DNA of 64,000 nucleotides, taken from positions 5,684,797-5,748,796 of the forward strand of contig NC_087080.1 of NCBI RefSeq assembly GCF_026151205.1. The letters are read 5' to 3'. The notes under the pieces were generated by a model, which was not told the DNA's origin, ran no database searches, and saw only the letters and a list, made by a program, of their open reading frames with translations. A program made the position numbers and the translations under genes. This DNA comes from Bolinopsis microptera. Lineage: Eukaryota; Ctenophora; Tentaculata; Lobata; Bolinopsidae. The first letter of the stretch is position 1. Each line of letters starts with the position of its first letter. This document shows, one piece after another, positions 1 to 14,000 of this stretch.

Positions 1-1937
1 AATTCATATAATTGATGATTAAGAGCTGTAGGAGTGTGTTCAGGACTCTGAAAGTGACATACTCTCATAGCAATGGTATGGAATGGTTAATTTTAGTCAA
101 GGTCTCATGTCTCTACGACCTTTGCTTTTGGCGCAGTGAATCTTGCGCTTCAGCGCCATGTGCAAATTACTGCAGGAACTTCCCGACATTGTAGAGACCT
201 GAAACCTCGACTAAAGTTAACCATTTCCTACTGTTTATATTAGAGGAGCACACATTTAGAACTCCTTCCAAACTCCTTCGTGACTAAATTGACGATTTAG
301 ATAATTTTACCTGTTAAAAATTGGTGAAAAATATGGGCGTGGCCCAAGTCAGTATTATACGAAACCGTAGACACAAAAAATTGTTTGGTTGTTCCTGATC
401 CTATAGAGCAACTAATTAGAGGTGATATCTAATTATTTGAACGAAAAGTGGTTTTGTGAACCGCCCTTTATTCTACAGCGAATCATGAACATTGAACATG
501 TACATAAGAACTTAGAATTGTATGAAGTATGAGTTAATATGAGTAATTTATTATGAAATGACCTTTCACTATGCAATTTCGACTAAATTCATGTAGATAT
601 CCAATCCACTTCCATGCACAACTGTTGTTTACATTTGGTCTAGTTAGACACAATTTGTTTCAGAGTGACTCGATAATTGCCATATCAAACTAAGATATTA
701 TTTAAATGGTCCATGTCATGCAATGCGGAAATATCCCCATAAATTGGCAACTGCCAAAGTGACACTAAAGTTATTGCTAATTCCTTTACAAAACTTAGCA
801 AGTGCTATTAACAATTTCCTAATGGATCATGGAAATTGAAATGTTCGATTTTCTTTTAATAAATAATAATTATAATGCGAAGTTGTATTTACCCCAAGTT
901 TGGAGAGTAAGTAGGTTAAACTGGGAATGCCCCTTCCCAGGGACCACATCACCCCTAATAAACCATTAAATATCATGGGAGACCATGCACAGCCTCGAAT
1001 TATAGTATAATGACTTCGAATAAACCTTTTTTGTCTCTAAAAAAAGGCTTAGAAAACTAGATTTATTTACCTCATTTTACCTCATTTTACCTCATCCCAA
1101 TTTTGCCTTTTTTGGCTGGCCTCATGAGGTAAAATGAGGTTGACCCCCCCCCTATTATAGCCGGATAATCGATCAATTTCTAAATTTTATCACTATCAGA
1201 GTGATAGTGTTATTATTCTAGAGGGTAAAAAAGATAACGTAATCAACGACCAAACCCCCCCCCGCCCCCGGGATCAACCGTAAGCATTTGGAAACCCCAC
1301 CCCCCCCCTCGGCTGATTACGTAATACGTGAATGACCCCTAAGGTAAGCCAAATTTAGGTTATTCTGAGCCACTTTACCACATAGTTTACACATAGCTCT
1401 TCAGTAGAAATTACAGTAAGCTTTTCCAAAATCCAAACCCCCCCCTTTTGTGTAAGACGTAAAATAAGTAACAGGTAAGTAACAAGTAAGTAACAATGTG
1501 AATGATCCCTATAAAAACATGCTCAACACAAAACAAATAATTTTAAAACAGATTTCGAGCAGACTCCAGAAGGAGGTATCATTAAACGTAAAAACACAGA
1601 TATTTCAAGAAGAATAGAACAACACGAGGAACTTCATTGCACTGTATAGTCAACAAAGTGAGCTATTATATTAATAATTTTTACCCAACAATTCTACTGA
1701 AAATAACGAAATTGGTAGTCACTTTGTTGGTAGTTACTTTGTAATTTTACAACTGATGAACATGAATCTCTCAATCACATGGACACTGAAAAAAACAACG
1801 AAAAGACATCTCAACTTAAAATGACAGTCCTGCTTTTCTTTAACGCTTTTCTTTTCATAAAATCGTATGAAACAGACAAGAGTGTTGCAGGACAAATCGT
1901 TCTAATACTTAATTTACACAAAAATGAGATAGGACTC
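1..1937. other. 3' flank/UTR of LMBRD2 and intergenic DNA
   Basis: No convincing gene. It holds an imperfect inverted repeat (about 79-117 with 188-228), a CCTCATTTTA repeat with its inverted partner (1066-1140), several C-runs (1143-1160, 1253-1310, 1435-1446) and GTAAGTAAC repeats near 1470. The short ORFs here show no recognisable domain. Confidence 0.5.
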
Positions 1938-2077
1938 TCAAACATCGTCAAAGAGGGACGATTTCTTGCTTTGTTTCCTGTAGCTGGATGACGGTGCTGT
2001 GTCGAGTAGAGAGTTAGCATCATAATCCTCTGAGTCGAGAAGTCTGGCTCTGTCGTTATCAAACGAATTCGTGTGAT
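1938..2077 (-). CDS. LMBRD2: LMBRD2 exon 14 (stop codon)
   Basis: Acceptor CCCTCAG|AT. It encodes [20 protein letters not shown] and a tail ending SSLFDDV with TGA at 1938-1940. LMBRD2 proteins end in a similar FxDV motif, which supports both frame and end. Confidence 0.9.
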
Positions 2078-5000
2078 CTGAGGGAGTTTAGTGTGTTCGA
2101 CATGATAATTCATGAAAATTACTGGCTAACGAAAAAACATCTTTAAAGATTGGAAATGAAGTTAAACTAAAAACCAAAATTCTAACCTGCAGCAGACTTG
2201 CTTGGAAGGAGTTTCTTACTCTCGTATCGTTTGGATGAGGTGCTTGGTTTTGATGAGTTGTTGTGATCCTGTTTTCCTCCTCCTCCTCCTCCTCTCTCCT
2301 TACTCCTCCTCTCTGAGAAACAACGTTATTCAACGTTATATCACCATTTATAATTAATATTATCAACAACCCTCTCATTATGAAGAATGAATTAACGATA
2401 AGTATTACATAATACTTAGAATATTCAGTATTTGGTGATTATATTTGAGTATTCGACATATCTCGAGTCTCGACACCTTTCACCGACAATATATATATAT
2501 TATAATCAGACATTAAATCAGTTAACTACAATTATTGAATATTGGGCATGAACCTCTATTTAGGAGCTGTTTCCCCTCCTCCACATAATCCATACTGATC
2601 TCATCGTCTTGAACGAAGGTCTGGAACCCGAGGAACGCCATGCAGCGGGTCCCCACCTTTAGCAGAGTAGCTATACCGATCAGCGCTATCAGTATCGGGT
2701 AATACACGTTGAATCCTGTCAGAATTATTCAGGATTATTCGTTAGTTCAGTGTTCAGATCAGATGATGATCATTTATATGCTCGTTTGACTCTCACGGTT
2801 TGAGCTAAGTATGCTGAATTCAATTTTAGCAAAATTCACGTAGAAGTTCAAATTTAAAAACAAATTAAACGATCGTTAAAATGAAATGACCACGTGAAGT
2901 AATATTCATGATGAAAGTTCTGGATGCTGAAATAAAATAAGCATTAAAGAAAGGAACAAATTCTACATTGCTTGTCGAATAACGAACCTTGTGCAATGAA
3001 AGGGATAACTTCGAAGCTGCCCATGATAGTGGTAAAGGCTGTCTGTATGTCTGTGTTGTATCGTGTGTCCTGGTGGACTAGGGCTAGGAAGTTCAGAGAC
3101 AGGGGCGTGGTGAGACGAGACAGAACCGTAGCTGGGGAGACAAATCGTCAGTACTATTTTATATTAGTTATAATATCATAATTAGTGTTATAATTAATGG
3201 GTTCCTCAATCATTTTTACATACCTTAGATAACTATACAGTATTATAAATTCCTGGATTTAATTCCCATTTAATTACATCTCGATACACAAGATATCTAC
3301 TTAAATCGGATCAGATGAACTATCATGAGCACACCATTGTCAATCTAAATTGAAAGTAATCGAAAAACCTGAGAAAAGAAGCGAGTAATCATCAGTCTGC
3401 TGAGCGGGTGCCATGTAGTACAGGTTAAAGAGTCTCAACTTGAAAATCGTGTAGTACGCACACAGACACATGTAGCTGATAAACGTGATACACACCACCT
3501 GAGAAGAAACTAGATAAGAAAGTGAAACATAGCGAAAGTGAAACAAGGTACGAAAATTAAGTGAAACTTAATTTGAATGAACATATTGAAAGTGAAAATA
3601 GATTTGTGTATTGTTTTGTTGAGTACATTTTTACCGCTGCATTCAGGGTATCTTGTTCCATCAGACCTTATAACTGGTCTGATGTGGTGAATACAGAATA
3701 ATAATATTAGCACAACTCTTTCACATTTATACCTTTTATCGTACTGACTTTGTAATTTTGATGGAACAAACATAATGGAGATATTAATAGTAGATACTAT
3801 TTTTCTGACTAGATCTGCGCTTAAGTAAAAAAGGGACTGGGCACGGTCTTTAACTGTTAAAGTAATCGTAGAATGAATGCATAATGTAACTATATCTCAT
3901 AATTACTGCAGTGTCCACATCAATACCCTGCCGGCCAAATTTTTCTGACCCAAATCACTGTTCTCAATTTTAATTCCGCCAGACGTTTTAGTTGTATCCT
4001 TCAAATTTTCTACCTGATTTCTCATTATTCTGAGCATAATGCTTCATTACTTTAGTTACATACTTCTTCATTATTAAACATATCATTGCTTGATTGTAAT
4101 CAGATTTGACACTAGAGTCTCGAAATGTAAACATTCAAGACAAGCACACATTAAAACACTTTCTCGATCAACAATTTTAACTATCAATCATTTTGTATTA
4201 TATTTTTGCAAGTTTTACAAGTTTTACAAGTTTTACAAGTTTTACAAGTTTACAAGTTCTACTATTGATCTATATTGCATTAAAGTAATAATTTCAGATA
4301 CGCGATACTGGAATCCAAATCCGATAGCCAAAGAGTGAATGTATCCAAACCAATAAAGTGAATCGAATCCGGTTAAAGACAAGGAAATTATTATTATTAT
4401 TCATTGTTTAACTATATAATAATGCTACGTCTATAAAGATATGACGATGACTTTAAATCCTAGGTTAGGGCACCGCTGCACAAAGCTTTCAAGTCTAAAA
4501 GAGTGATGCACCTTGAGACTACAGACATAGTTTTGTTTTTAATATTTTGGAGGGGCTTCAGCGGCATACTCTTGAGGGTCATACTGTTGAAGGGGAGCAT
4601 AGGACTGCGGAACTGCAGTTATCGCGTTCTGCTGTTGCTGCACTACAACAACTTGATTTGTAGGAGGCACACTTTCTTTCAACTGCTGTCGTTCCTGATA
4701 TAGAGCACAGGGAGTGCAAAAGCAAACGGACAACAAATCCAAAATCCAGTCACCTTGGATTCTATACTTTCTTCTGATGTTGGGTCTAAGGGAAAGACCC
4801 CATGCACACATCGCAGCTTGCTGGCAGAAAATAAAGCCCAAGCAGCCACATAAAGCACCAAAAAACCCGTCGCACCAATAACCCGGGTGGCAGGAATCCC
4901 GCGCAATTAAACCGAAGATTACACAGGGACAAAACCAAACTAGCAGACATTCTCCAATATCGTCTGTGCATCCAAACAGACCATGACTCCACTCGTTGTT

Positions 5001-8000
5001 CCTTGGAATACCATCTTCTACTGATACTAAAAGCGGCACCTTGTCACCCATCAGTATATATCTGGCAGGAAGTGTTAAAAGTTGTGGCAACAACCATTTT
5101 GAAATTTATTTGGCAATTTAATAAGAAGCCGATATATCATAATTTAGATACAAAAAAAAGAAGCTTAAATTGTGATTATGTAAGGAGGTTAAACTGTTCT
5201 CGCTAAACTAATTGTTCAGTTGTCAAGACACAAATCGTAAACACTGTCAGCATTAGATGTCACAACATGAGATAACCAATAATAATATCATAACCACGTG
5301 CTTGCAGCCTCATTTTGACCTCACTGAAGTGATACTAGATAAACCGGTCCAATCAATTGTTCGGAGGGCGAGAATACGTGGCCTGGCTAACCACAGATTT
5401 GTAAACCGTACTACAATCTTAATAATGTATACAACGAATATTAACTGAGCGCGACACGGAGCTAGCCAAACTTCAACAAACTAACGTCAGATAAGTGGAC
5501 ACTGCTGTTTTTCCATGAGCACATCTTAGACAGCTTACATCTCAATGGACAGTTCTTAGAAGCAAATAGCAATTATAAGGTATATGAATTAAAGGCATAA
5601 TTACGAATAAAAGCGTCCGAGTAAGCCTCGTTCACCTTCAATTAAAAACAATAAAATTCTAGTTCATGTTTGCAAGTCACCAATATTCTCACCGCAAAGT
5701 ACAATTGCTGATGAATCGCAAACCTTAACTTGCCCTCAACTAAATGCTTCACCGAATGTCAATGAGTTGAAATATGAGTGTGTCTCTGTGTGAAATATGA
5801 TCTATATATATAATCTCAATAAATCTGTGTGTGTGTGGGAAACTTCCAAGCGGCTTAATTGAGAAAACGGTAAGATTACGGGACTGGTTTTTTCGGTATA
5901 GTGCCGACAAAACTCTGACGAAACCAATAAGCAAATTATAAAAAAATCGGCCGGTGGTAAGTGGTTTAATTGATGGTTTTGTACCACTAATGTGGCTCAA
6001 TTTTTGTCCCTCCTCGCTCTCTCTCTCTCTCTCCCATTACTACATAGGCAGCGTTGGTACATAAATCATAATTAGGTTAGCTGCAAGATTCACTGTTATG
6101 TAATACTATAAGCTTATTACTTTACTAGGGGGCAGGGGGCACTTATTGCGGTCTGTATGGACTGTTGAGAGAGTTCATACTTTCATACGACAATGTAATG
6201 CGTGTTTTCAAATATAATAGGCGGGTTTATACTTTTGCATTTCAACTGCGATAGTGAAGTCCCGGCCGTACTGCAAGGACAAAAGAAAATCGCGATTATT
6301 CAGGCCAAAACTCGCGGCGCCGCGCGACAGCCAAACTAGGCAAAATCGCGGCGAAAGATAATGTATTTGCAGAGCTAAGTTAGATGTCATATATTCGTTA
6401 AACTAGCCAGCGTTAGTTTAGTTAGATTAGGGAGCGATAAGCAAAACACTGGTAGTTGTATATAACTAAGCTATTACATCCAGGTTGAATGCCACATTTT
6501 CTTGGATTAACATAACTTGAATTGCAAGTACGCGAGCGTGGTTTACCAGATCCTTGAAATTGTCAGTAAGCTTCTGGTTTTTCATTAATTGTTTTCTCAT
6601 TAAGCTTTTATCACCACAGATGGGAATTATATTCGGCTTGATTTATGATATCCCAGAATTAGTTCAAGTTAACACACAGTGGATAAAAAATCATATAAAG
6701 CCGGCCAATTTCTTAGACGTAGTCAATATGTACGATAAGATAAAAGATTACGGCTCCTGCTCTGATGTTATCCACATTATCCGTCTATTTGTTCGATTAG
6801 CTACTTTGAGTGAAGTAACAGGTATCATCTCCAATTTGATAAAACACAACCTGGACTGGGTGCAGATAATTGGACTGAACTACATTTCCGTGGAGCTGCT
6901 GCGGGCATCAAGCGGGACAGTCGGGGATTCTAACAGTATGTCCAGGATAATGTGCTGTCGAGAGGGAGCTGAACAAAACCCACCAAGAACTGGATAGGAG
7001 CCCACTCTTCGTTAAACTCATCTTGCCGGATTTTAGAACATTTTTTGACGATCTGATGGAATCAGTGACCAAAAATGGAAGAAATGAGGAGTCTCTTCCG
7101 AATGGAGCAGCAGATAACGCAAAAGATTATGACCACTATGATGACAAGTAACTTTGGTAAAAGACGATCAGGACGAAGAATAATCTGGACTATTTGAGGA
7201 CAGGCGGTGGAGGAGATGCACAGACAGGGAGCTTCTCCTGGCATTTCAACATCATTTACCAACTGTTCCTGTACAATACGAGGGTAATCTGATAGACTTT
7301 GTGGTTGTTGAGATAATAATAGATTGGATAAAGTTCAACAAGTTTGACCTGCCTGCAGTGCTTTGCGTTAATGTGCTAACAGCTATACGAAAGCTGGATA
7401 AATTGAGTGCAATGTTTGTGGAAGCGGTGGTCGCAGAGACCCATGCTCTGCTTGGTCCAGAACTAGAAGCCTTCTCTTACATAAACTCAAGCTTCAACTC
7501 ACACCCAACATCCTACGAGCACGTGACCCAGAAATTTGTGACTAAGGATAACCTGCAGCTACTCCTCCTAGGACAGCACGTGACCCTAAAGAGTAAGTGT
7601 ACGCTCGGTATGTGTGGGTACGTGAAAACGCCCAGCGTGGTGACGATCAATTCATCGAAATATAACATTGAGTAACTAATATCACAGATATTTCCCGAAC
7701 CTTTCATTGCATCCCTTTTTCTCTTTCTTACACCGTTCAATAAGAACGGTTTTGTATATATTATATAATATATATATATATGTAATATGTATAATATTAT
7801 ATTATATTATGGTGTTTGTATGGATTTCTCCAGTTGGAAGATTGTTCTACCCTGGAGGGGAGCTTCATACCAGTTAACCGGCCGTTTTATTTGTATGTTA
7901 TATTATTGTATTATCCGAGAAAACAGTTAGTACCGCGAAGTGGGTGGGTGGGCATTTTTTGTAAATTTCAAAGTTGCACTTAGTCGATGTCACGTACGGC

Positions 8001-11000
8001 ACTTGGTACCTGATCCCCCCCCCCCCCCCCCGTTATGTTGTCACAAACTTTATAACACTTTCTGCCAGAGATATACTGATGGATGACAAGGTGCCGCTTC
8101 TAGTATCAGTAGAAGATGGTATTCTAAGGAAAAACGAATGGAGTCATGGTCTGTTTGGATGCACAGACGATATCGGAGAAATTCTGCTAGCTTGGTTTTG
8201 TCCTTTTGTGATCTTTGGTGTAAACGCGCGAGACTCTTGCTACCCTGGGTATTGGTGCAACGGGATTTGTGGTGCTTTTTGTGGGGGCTTTATTTTCTGT
8301 TTTCCAGTCGCAATGTGTGCGTTGGGTTATTCTTTTTGGGGCTGCTTCAGCTTGGGCTTTATTTTCTGCCAACAAGCTGCGATGTGTGCAATCAACTGTG
8401 CATGGGGTCTTTCCCTTAGACCCAACATCAGAAGAAAGTACGGAATCCAAGGTGACAGGATTTTAGACTGGTTGGTCGTTTGGTGGTGCACTCCTTGTGC
8501 TCTACTTCAGGAACGACAGCAGTTGAAAGAAAGTCTGCCTTCTACAACTCAAGTTGTTGTAGAGCAGCAGAACCCGATAACTGCAGTTCCGCAGTCCTAT
8601 GCTTTCCCTCATCAGTATTAGTGTGCCCCTAAAAGACAACTTCTCTTGGATGCCCAGCGTGCGAACTCAAACTCACATCTTTAAATACAAATTATCGTTG
8701 AAAAATGAATTAATTTCCACTATCTATAGTATGTTTTATCTTTAGCCAAATTCTTGATTTTGGAGATTAAAATCCCTAAAAATATGCCCTGAATCTTGCT
8801 TTTACGATATTTGATAATTTCTTTAAAATGTATCGACATTGATGACGTTTTTGTTTATTTTTGAACAACATAATTAATGTCAGCATAATATGTTTAACAA
8901 CAAATAATTTTTCAAATTCCCTACTGTCCGGACTCCTCGTTATAAATATAATTAAGGAATATGGCCTCATGACACTGTTCCCTCATGACACTGTCCCCCT
9001 CATGACGCTGTTCCCCTCATGACACTGTTCCCCTCATGACACTGTTCCCCTCATGACACTGTTCCCCTCATGACACTGTTCCCCTCATGACACTGTTCCC
9101 CTCATGACACTGTTCCCCTCATGACACTGTTCCCCTCATGACACTGTTCCCCGAAAGATAACGATACAGTCAGTTGTGCACACAAGGTGATCGTTAGCAG
9201 GCTTGTCCGCCGTGGCTAAATGGATCGGCGGCGGCGTTTCACTAAAATTACACCGGCGGCGGCGGCGTACGCCGGCGTGAGCCGTGAAATCAAGGCCAAC
9301 TAAATTGAGGTCTATGAAATATGAATATGATCATGTACTTAATTAGGGTAATTTAGACTTAACTTCAACAAATGATGTTGGTATATTGTTATGGTATTAT
9401 CTGCTATCAAATAAAAGTTGAGACAAATTGATACAATTATTTTATTCAAGGTAAAATACATAAACAATAAATTATTGCTGAAATCAATGGATCTCTCAAT
9501 ATTTTTTGTTGGAAACAAAATCATAGTTTTTAGAACAAAACAGTGTATATTTGAAATTCTTAACATTCATCCTAGATCGCTGACTAGAAAGAATTAAACC
9601 TGCAGCCGACCAGGTTCTTTCAATTTCCGCACTACTGGCAGGTATACAATGCACTTTTCTTACTATGTTTGAGAGTATTGGGAAAGTTTTTTGCCTATCG
9701 GCCCAAAATCTAAAAAGTTCGAATTGTAAAATTTCTTCTTCAGTCAAACTTATGAGTAGGTACAAGGTATCTGCTCAGTTCTTTTGATAATCAATATTGT
9801 TAAGTTAGCTAAAGGTGTGTATCATGTGTGTGTTGCCCCTAGCCGCTAATCGCTATCAGTAACACTGATATCTTCAAATGAAGACAGAATTATTTTGAAG
9901 TCAGAAAATGCACGCCGTACGCCGATGTACGCCGGGGTGTATCGGCGGCGTTCGGCGTGGCAAAATCACCCGGCGGCGGCGGCGTTCGGCGGCGGCGGAC
10001 AAGCCTGATCGTTAGCTGCAAATCATGAGAAACCTCACTGAACCAGCATTTGTGGACATATGTTGTGTCATACTCATAAGCTGTATATTAATGATGGACA
10101 TTGCGAAAAATGTACACCTATGTATTTGAAAGTCTCTGTGCGCTTTCTATCCCAATATCTATATATCACCCACCTGTATTTTCGCTATATTATCGCGGAG
10201 CCAAAAATCAGTTTTCCGCCAATAATTCAAAAAGTAATTGTTTTCACTTTCAGGGTTCATTCACCAGCTTAGGGGTCATTCACCAGTTCGTCGACCACAG
10301 TACAAACCCTTGTAAGCTCAAGTATGATAGTGCGTAATGCGTATGCATACCCAAGTGTGTGATTGTTGAATTAACTACAATGTTACCAATAAATAACTGC
10401 TAGATATTATATTTAGTTAATTATAATTAATTGATATTAATTATAATTATCCTTGTCATATTATAAGTTCCATGAATTTCGGGCACAATGTCAACAGCAC
10501 ATTTTGAATGGTAGCATTGGATGACACACTGGTATGGAGTGATAAGGGCCCGAAAGCCTGGTAATTTGTTAATCTTATGGAGATGTAAACATTAAATTAG
10601 TCCGGTTGTCGAAGTTGTAGTATATCACTGTATTAAACGGATTAAACGATTCAAAAGTCAAAAGTCAAAATTCACTGTATGAACAAGAGGAATGTTCTCT
10701 AGGCATTTTCAAAATGAGGAATATAGGGCATGTGCCGTATATTGTGTTCCTCTTTTGATGCAACGTTGGATCGAATTTCAATTCATCGAAATATAACATC
10801 GAGTAACTAATATCACAGATATTTCCCGAACCTTTCATTGCAACCTTTTTCTCTTTCTTACACCGTTCAATAAGAACGGTTTTGTATATATTATATAATA
10901 TATATATATATATGTAATATGTATAATATTATATAATATGTTACATTATATTATGGTGTTTGTATGGATTTCTCCAGTTGGAAGATTGTTCTACCCTGGA

Positions 11001-14000
11001 GGGGAGCTTCATACCAGTTAACTCGCCGTTTTATGTGTATGTTATATTATATGCATTATGATCGTAGTGCAGTTTACATAGTTAGTTACATCTTGCCCTC
11101 CAAATAATTGACTGATTGAATCTCTTTACCTAATCACTTCAGTGAAGTCAAAAATGAGGCTTAGCTGCAGTCACATAGTTTTGATATTCTCATAATCTCG
11201 GGTTGTAACTTCTAATGCTGACATTTGTTGCTTTAAGGGGGGAGGGGTTCACCCTGATTTTTTGTGAAACTTGGTTTTAAGATAGCAGTTGACCAACAAA
11301 CTAGGACTAGTGACCAAATTTTTGAGGGGTCCCGGACCCCAACCGCCAAACGGTACCCGCGGGGCAGCCACGCCCATATTTGGTCCAAATTAGGCCCAAT
11401 TTAGCCAAATACCCTGAACATGCCCAAAACCCAGATTTTAGGTGCTCTACTAATTGTAGCTAGAGGTCCCCTGAACTCGTATATGAATTTTCATCAAGAT
11501 CGGACGAAAAATGACTTAGTTATGAGCCAAAAACCATATGGCCATATTATTTGGGCATACGCACCAAATTTGATCGATTTTGGCCCATAAATTGGTCAAA
11601 TATCAATATTTTTGAATGAAACCAACTTTATATGGAAGGTAAGCCTATACTTACATTCTCTATAATTATAAGCTCAGTATCTACCTAACTGTGGATTTAG
11701 TGTTCAAATAATCGCAAAAAATGAACAAAATCTCCCATATCTCAGTTCACGATATTTGCGTAACTGATTTCGCTCAAAACAATAGAACTCAATTTAGGGT
11801 TTCAATATTTGTATATAGGCCTTTAAAAAAAATTGGCGGCCAAATTCTGAAAAATGCCCGGCAAATCTCGAAACCAAGTTTCACAAAAAAATCAGGGTGA
11901 ACCCTGATTAAATTTCTGCTTTGACCCGTGACCGCAAACAATAGGCTAGTGGTGCCTTAGTTAACAGAGTTTAAAATTACGCTAACCCTCTTAAATTCCG
12001 GTAAACAATCTTCTGACAGTTCTACCTCATAATATCTGTTTGTTACAGCTTTTTGTATCTAAAACCGGTATTCGGTTTATGCTGTCACAAACTTTCTAAC
12101 ACTTTCTGCCAGAGATATACTCATGGACGACAATGTGCCGCTTCTAGTATCAGTAGAAGATGGTACTCTAAGGAAAAACGAATGGAGTCATGGTCTGTTT
12201 GGATGCACAGACGATATCGGGGAATGTCTACTAGCTTGGTTTTGTCCCTGTGTAATCTTTGGTTTAAACGCGCGAGACTCTTGCTACCCTGGTTATTGGT
12301 GCGACGGGTGTTGTGGTGCTTTTTGGGGCTGCTTGGGCTTTATTTGCTGCCCACAAGCTGCGATGTGTGCATGGGGTCTTTCCCTTAGACCCAACATCAG
12401 AAGAAAGTACGGAATCCAAGGTGACAGGATTTTAGACTGGTTGGTCGTTTGGTGGTGCACTCCCTGTGCTCTACATCAGGAACGACAGCAGTTGAAAGAA
12501 AGTCTGCCTTCTACAACTCAAGTTGTTGTAGAGCAACAACAGCAGAACCCGATAACTGCAGTTCCACAGTCCTATGCTCCCCCTCAACAGTACGCTCCTC
12601 AACAGTATGCTCCTGGAGTCCCTCATAAGTATAAGCGCCCCTAAAAAACAATTTCTCTTGGATACCCAGCGTGCCAACTCATACTCACATCTTGAAATAC
12701 AAACTATCGTTGAACAATGAATTAATTTCCACAATCTATAGTATGTTTTATCTTCAGCAAAATTCTTGATTTTGGAGATTAAAATCCCTAAAAATTTGCC
12801 CTGAATCTTGCTTTTACGATATTTGGAAATTTATCGACATTTATGACGAATTTTTTAATTTTGATTCATAATAATAGTTATAGACTGATCGCGATTTTGA
12901 CTTTGAAATTAATTTCGTGAAACTGTAGTATCCCTTGTCCTATCAAGAGGCAACATAATTAATGTCAGCATATGTTTAACAACAAATAATTTTCAAATTC
13001 CCTACTGTCCGGACTCCTCGTTATAGTTCAGGAATATGGCCTCACGACACTGTTCCCCTCATGACACTGTTCCCCTCATGACACTGTTCCCCTCATGACA
13101 GTGTTCCCCTCATGACACTGTTCCCCTCATGACACTGTTCCCCTCACGACACTGTTCCCCTCATGACACTGTTCCCCTCATGACACTGTTCCCCTCATGA
13201 CACTGTTCCCCTCATGACAGTGTTCCCCTCATGACACTGTTCCCCTCATGACACTGTTCCTCTCATGACACTGTTCCCCTCATGACACTGTTCCCCTCAT
13301 GACACTGTTCCCCGAAAGATAACGATACAGTCAGTTGTGCACACTGCACACAAGGTGATCGTTAGCTGCAAATCGTGAGAAACCTCACTGAACCAGCATG
13401 TGTGGACATATGTTGTGTCATACTCATAAGCTGTATATTAATGATGGACATTGCGAAAAATGTACACCTATGTATTTGAAAGTCTCTGTGCGCTTTCTAT
13501 CCCAATATCTATATATCACCCACCTGTATTTTCGCTATATTATCGCGGAGCCAAAAATCAGTTTTCCGCCAATAATTTAAAAAGTAAGTGTTTTCACTTT
13601 CAGGGTTCATTCACCAGCTTAGGGGTCATTCACCAGTTCGTCGACCACAGTACAAACCCTTGTAAGCTCAAGTATGATAGTGCGTAATGCGTATGCATAC
13701 CCAAGTGTGTGATTGTTGAATTAACTACAATGTTACCAATAAATAACTGCTAGATATTATATTTAATTAATTATAATTAATTGATATTAATTATAATTAT
13801 CCTTGTCATATTATGGGTTCCATGAATTTCGGGCACAATGTCAACAGCACATTTTGAATGGTAGCATTGGATGACACACTGGTATGGAGTGATAAGGGCC
13901 CGAAAGCCTGGTAATTTGTTAATCTTATGGAGATGTAAATATTAAATTAGTCCGGTTGCCGAAGGTGTAGTATATCACTGTATTAAACGGATCAAACGAT

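Larger units (their letters stand above)
7657..10788 (+). repeat. Tandem unit 1 of the PLAC8/SOUL-end duplication
   Basis: It begins with the SSKYNIE tail and its 3' flank, then the conserved PGGE element, PLAC8-B, PLAC8 3' flank, a truncated SOUL 3' end with 17-bp minisatellite, an hAT insertion, and a shared 0.8-kb tail (10016-10788). It lacks the 5' intron region and the MITE seen in units 2 and 3; a poly-C run (8015-8032) and unrelated sequence stand there instead. Confidence 0.85.

Noticed and set aside
7974-8078. N-terminal extension of PLAC8-B
   Set aside because: It runs through a poly-C tract and is absent from all other copies; the ATG at 8079 aligns with the family start.
9339-9566. 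A second minus-strand ORF inside the hAT element
   Set aside because: It overlaps the transposase frame in another frame and is repeated identically in copy 2 only because the element is copied.
10060-10337. ORF pair conserved at 10.1, 13.4 and 18.1 kb ([13 protein letters not shown] and so on)
   Set aside because: Conservation is explained by recent duplication of the whole unit. There is no domain, and the two overlapping frames are equally conserved.
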